Source of the DNA: CBDDHT01 sp965227905
GTDB lineage: Bacteria; Pseudomonadota; Alphaproteobacteria; Rhizobiales; Methyloligellaceae
Direction: 5' to 3'
Length of the DNA stretch: 64,000 nt
Assembly: GCA_965227905.1 (NCBI GenBank)
Contig: OZ245780.1
Location: forward strand, 3,968,001-4,032,000
The translations under genes and the position numbers were made by a program. Position 1 is the stretch's first letter. Each line of letters starts with the position of its first letter. Positions 62,684 through 64,000 of this stretch are shown here, one piece after another. A model generated the notes under the pieces. It was not told the origin of the DNA. It saw nothing but the letters and a program-made list of their open reading frames with translations, and made no database searches.

Positions 62684-63415
62684 TCACGCCGGCTTCTCAT
62701 TCACAAGTGCGAATGTCCGGCTCGCCACCTCCATTTCCGCCCAGCGCTTGGTGCGCCGGGCAGCAGCTTCCTCATCCTTGCCCCATTGGGAAATCTGCCA
62801 ATCCTCATCCACATGGGCGGCAGTCCAGGTCGCCTGAAGATCGAACAGGCCAGCAGCATGAGCAATGGAGAGCAATGTCGAACCCGTCAGGCTTGCCATG
62901 ACGTGAAATGCGGCCAGGGAGAACGGATCATAGGGCTCGAGGACGGCGCGCACGCGGGCCAGCGCCTCTGGCGACTGCTCGACATGCATCACGCCTTCGC
63001 TGGTCTCGAAGTCTGCGCCAAGATATTGAAGCACCCAATCGAGGACCGGACCCCAGAGCGCCATCTGCTTCATGACCAGTGCATCCGGCGCTTCGGCCCG
63101 GTAGCAAACCAGATCGGTCGCGGCAAAGGCCATGATGGCGTCTATGACGTCCTTTCGGTTGTTCGCGACCCCGTCGATCGCCGAGTTGCAGAGCTTCGTA
63201 TAGGGCATGCTGTTCGGGTCGATCTTTTCCCCCTGGACACGCCATTCCAAGGCAACCTCTTCCGCCAGTCTTTCGTTCGGTAGCAGGAACTCCGCTTTGG
63301 CAGGTGTCCGAAGACTACGGTCATCGAGCAAGATTCGAACGCCGGCATCATCGGATGCAAGCGAGACGTCCTTGTAGAAGCGCTTTGCCAGCGATTTTTC
63401 GTTGTCACTGCTCAT
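62684..63415 (-). CDS. ATP12-family F1-ATPase assembly chaperone
   Basis: This 243-residue protein of the ATP12 family is found in alphaproteobacteria and mitochondria. It binds the F1 alpha subunit during ATP synthase assembly. Marks are KRFYKDVSL near the N-terminus, DGRSLRTP-like DDRSLRTPAKAEF, and ATDLVCYRAEAP (near residues 95-106). It begins 10 bp after the HAD phosphatase stop, so the two share a transcript; this order next to pccB is common in Rhizobiales. Confidence 0.92.
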   Translation of the reverse strand: MSSDNEKSLAKRFYKDVSLASDDAGVRILLDDRSLRTPAKAEFLLPNERLAEEVALEWRVQGEKIDPNSMPYTKLCNSAIDGVANNRKDVIDAIMAFAATDLVCYRAEAPDALVMKQMALWGPVLDWVLQYLGADFETSEGVMHVEQSPEALARVRAVLEPYDPFSLAAFHVMASLTGSTLLSIAHAAGLFDLQATWTAAHVDEDWQISQWGKDEEAAARRTKRWAEMEVASRTFALVNEKPA

Positions 63416-63425
63416 GCAGCCCCCC

Positions 63426-64000
63426 CTATGCCTCGCCGCGCTGCAGGCAGTTCATCAGCTCACCGAAGTCCTGCGCGACATGATCGGCACCGGCTTCGAC
63501 AAGATCGGATTCAGGGTGATAGCCCCATGAAACGCCAAGCGCCCGAGCGCCGGCCCGCCGCGCCATTTCCATATCAAAGGACGTATCACCGATCATCACC
63601 GTATTCTCAGGCGTTGCACCGACCGCGTCCATAGCCTGCTCGATCATCCCGGGATGCGGTTTCGAGGGGGCATCGTCCGCCGTCTGGATGGTCGAGAAAT
63701 GTTCGAGCAGGCCATAAGCCGTCATGACACGGTCCACACCGCGGCGGGATTTGCCTGTCGCGATGCCGAGCGCGACCTTTTCCTGTCCCGAAAGGCTGTG
63801 GACCGCGTCCTTCGCACCCTCATACAGCGGCTCCATATTAGCGGGATCCAGCCGAAGCTCACCGAAGGCTGTCTTATAGCCTTCGGAGATGGAGAGAATT
63901 GTCTCGTCGGGCTCGTGAGGCACCAGGTGAAATATTGCCTCGGGGAGCGACAGACCGACAATGCCCAGAATGTCTGTGCGCGATGGGGGCGTCAAAGCAT
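63426..64000 (-). CDS. HAD-family phosphatase (Gph/HAD-IA type), N-terminus outside window
   Basis: This HAD hydrolase is truncated by the window end; about 191 codons are visible and the catalytic DxDGT motif is missing. The visible part has LGIVGLSLPEAI in the cap domain, then GIATGKSRRGVD (motif II Thr), KPHPGM (motif III Lys) and MIGDTSFDMEMARRAGARALGVSWG (motif IV Asp pair). The frame stays open to the last base. Its substrate is likely a small phosphate ester. Confidence 0.9.
   Translation of the reverse strand, partial: ALTPPSRTDILGIVGLSLPEAIFHLVPHEPDETILSISEGYKTAFGELRLDPANMEPLYEGAKDAVHSLSGQEKVALGIATGKSRRGVDRVMTAYGLLEHFSTIQTADDAPSKPHPGMIEQAMDAVGATPENTVMIGDTSFDMEMARRAGARALGVSWGYHPESDLVEAGADHVAQDFGELMNCLQRGEA

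Noticed and set aside
1..64000. CRISPR array, complete IS element, prophage or rRNA
   Set aside because: No regularly spaced direct repeats, transposase or phage structural genes or rRNA segments were found. The only repeats are those listed.

Overview
The window is GC-rich, densely coded DNA from an alphaproteobacterium, most likely a Hyphomicrobiales-type free-living or marine organism. I infer this from gene content: an ATP12 chaperone, pccA and pccB in one neighbourhood, a Mur-type manganese box, FitAB, TRAP transporters and a DUF2282/DUF692 copper-peptide (bufferin) operon. There is no complete insertion sequence, prophage, CRISPR array or rRNA. One tRNA gene, tRNA-Leu(GAG), is present.

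Region 1 (1-15 kb) is mostly transport and small-molecule metabolism. It holds a TroA-type Mn/Zn ABC system with a candidate Mur box, a TauD/TfdA dioxygenase, a large Ig-like autotransporter, and a three-gene Kef operon (quinone oxidoreductase, KefF/G-like protein, KefC-like antiporter). A LysR-controlled CuyA/D-cysteine desulfhydrase-type lyase follows with its TRAP transporter. Two sequence scars lie here. One is a 69-bp fragment of hspQ whose intact copy is at 32 kb. The other is a decayed second copy of the autotransporter 3' end, placed after the TRAP genes.

Region 2 (15-31 kb) looks accessory. A lower-GC hypothetical gene and an AT-rich gap precede two paralogous PIG-L/LmbE deacetylases, a family 2 glycosyltransferase, three acetyltransferase-fold proteins, a PH-domain-like protein with an 18-bp tandem repeat, and an M20 amidohydrolase. 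A complete Liv-type ABC importer (livGF on one strand, livKHM on the other) comes next. The last gene is an acyl-CoA synthetase alpha-type gene broken by a single-base frameshift. Together these could build and/or recover an N-acylated amino compound, but the product is unknown.

Region 3 (31-54 kb) carries hspQ, a GFA protein and a 1570-residue secreted CHAT protein with peptidoglycan-binding and PAN-like domains. The bufferin operon (bufA-bufB-bufC-doxX) follows, then a MarR regulator with a cysteine-rich tail, OmpA, MgtE, a polysaccharide deacetylase, an M20 peptidase, tRNA-Leu, an orphan FliN-like protein and LipB. A second cluster then encodes a secreted caspase-fold protein, a VanX-like D-Ala-D-Ala dipeptidase and a secreted TPR-CHAT protein.

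Region 4 (53-64 kb) is core metabolism with small insertions: acylphosphatase, a GGCT-like protein, pccA, a class III cyclase, cytochrome c, a sulfotransferase, YbjQ, the FitAB toxin-antitoxin pair with a palindromic operator, pccB, a small membrane protein, DUF1801, ATP12 and a HAD phosphatase cut by the window end. Two copies of a long, nearly perfect palindromic element (47288-47361 and 59928-59999) each sit between convergent genes and probably act as two-way terminators.

The items that best repay attention are the bufferin operon with its Cys-tailed MarR neighbour, the caspase/VanX/CHAT operon, the PIG-L/GT2/acetyltransferase cluster, the duplicated gene fragments and the paired palindromic repeats.
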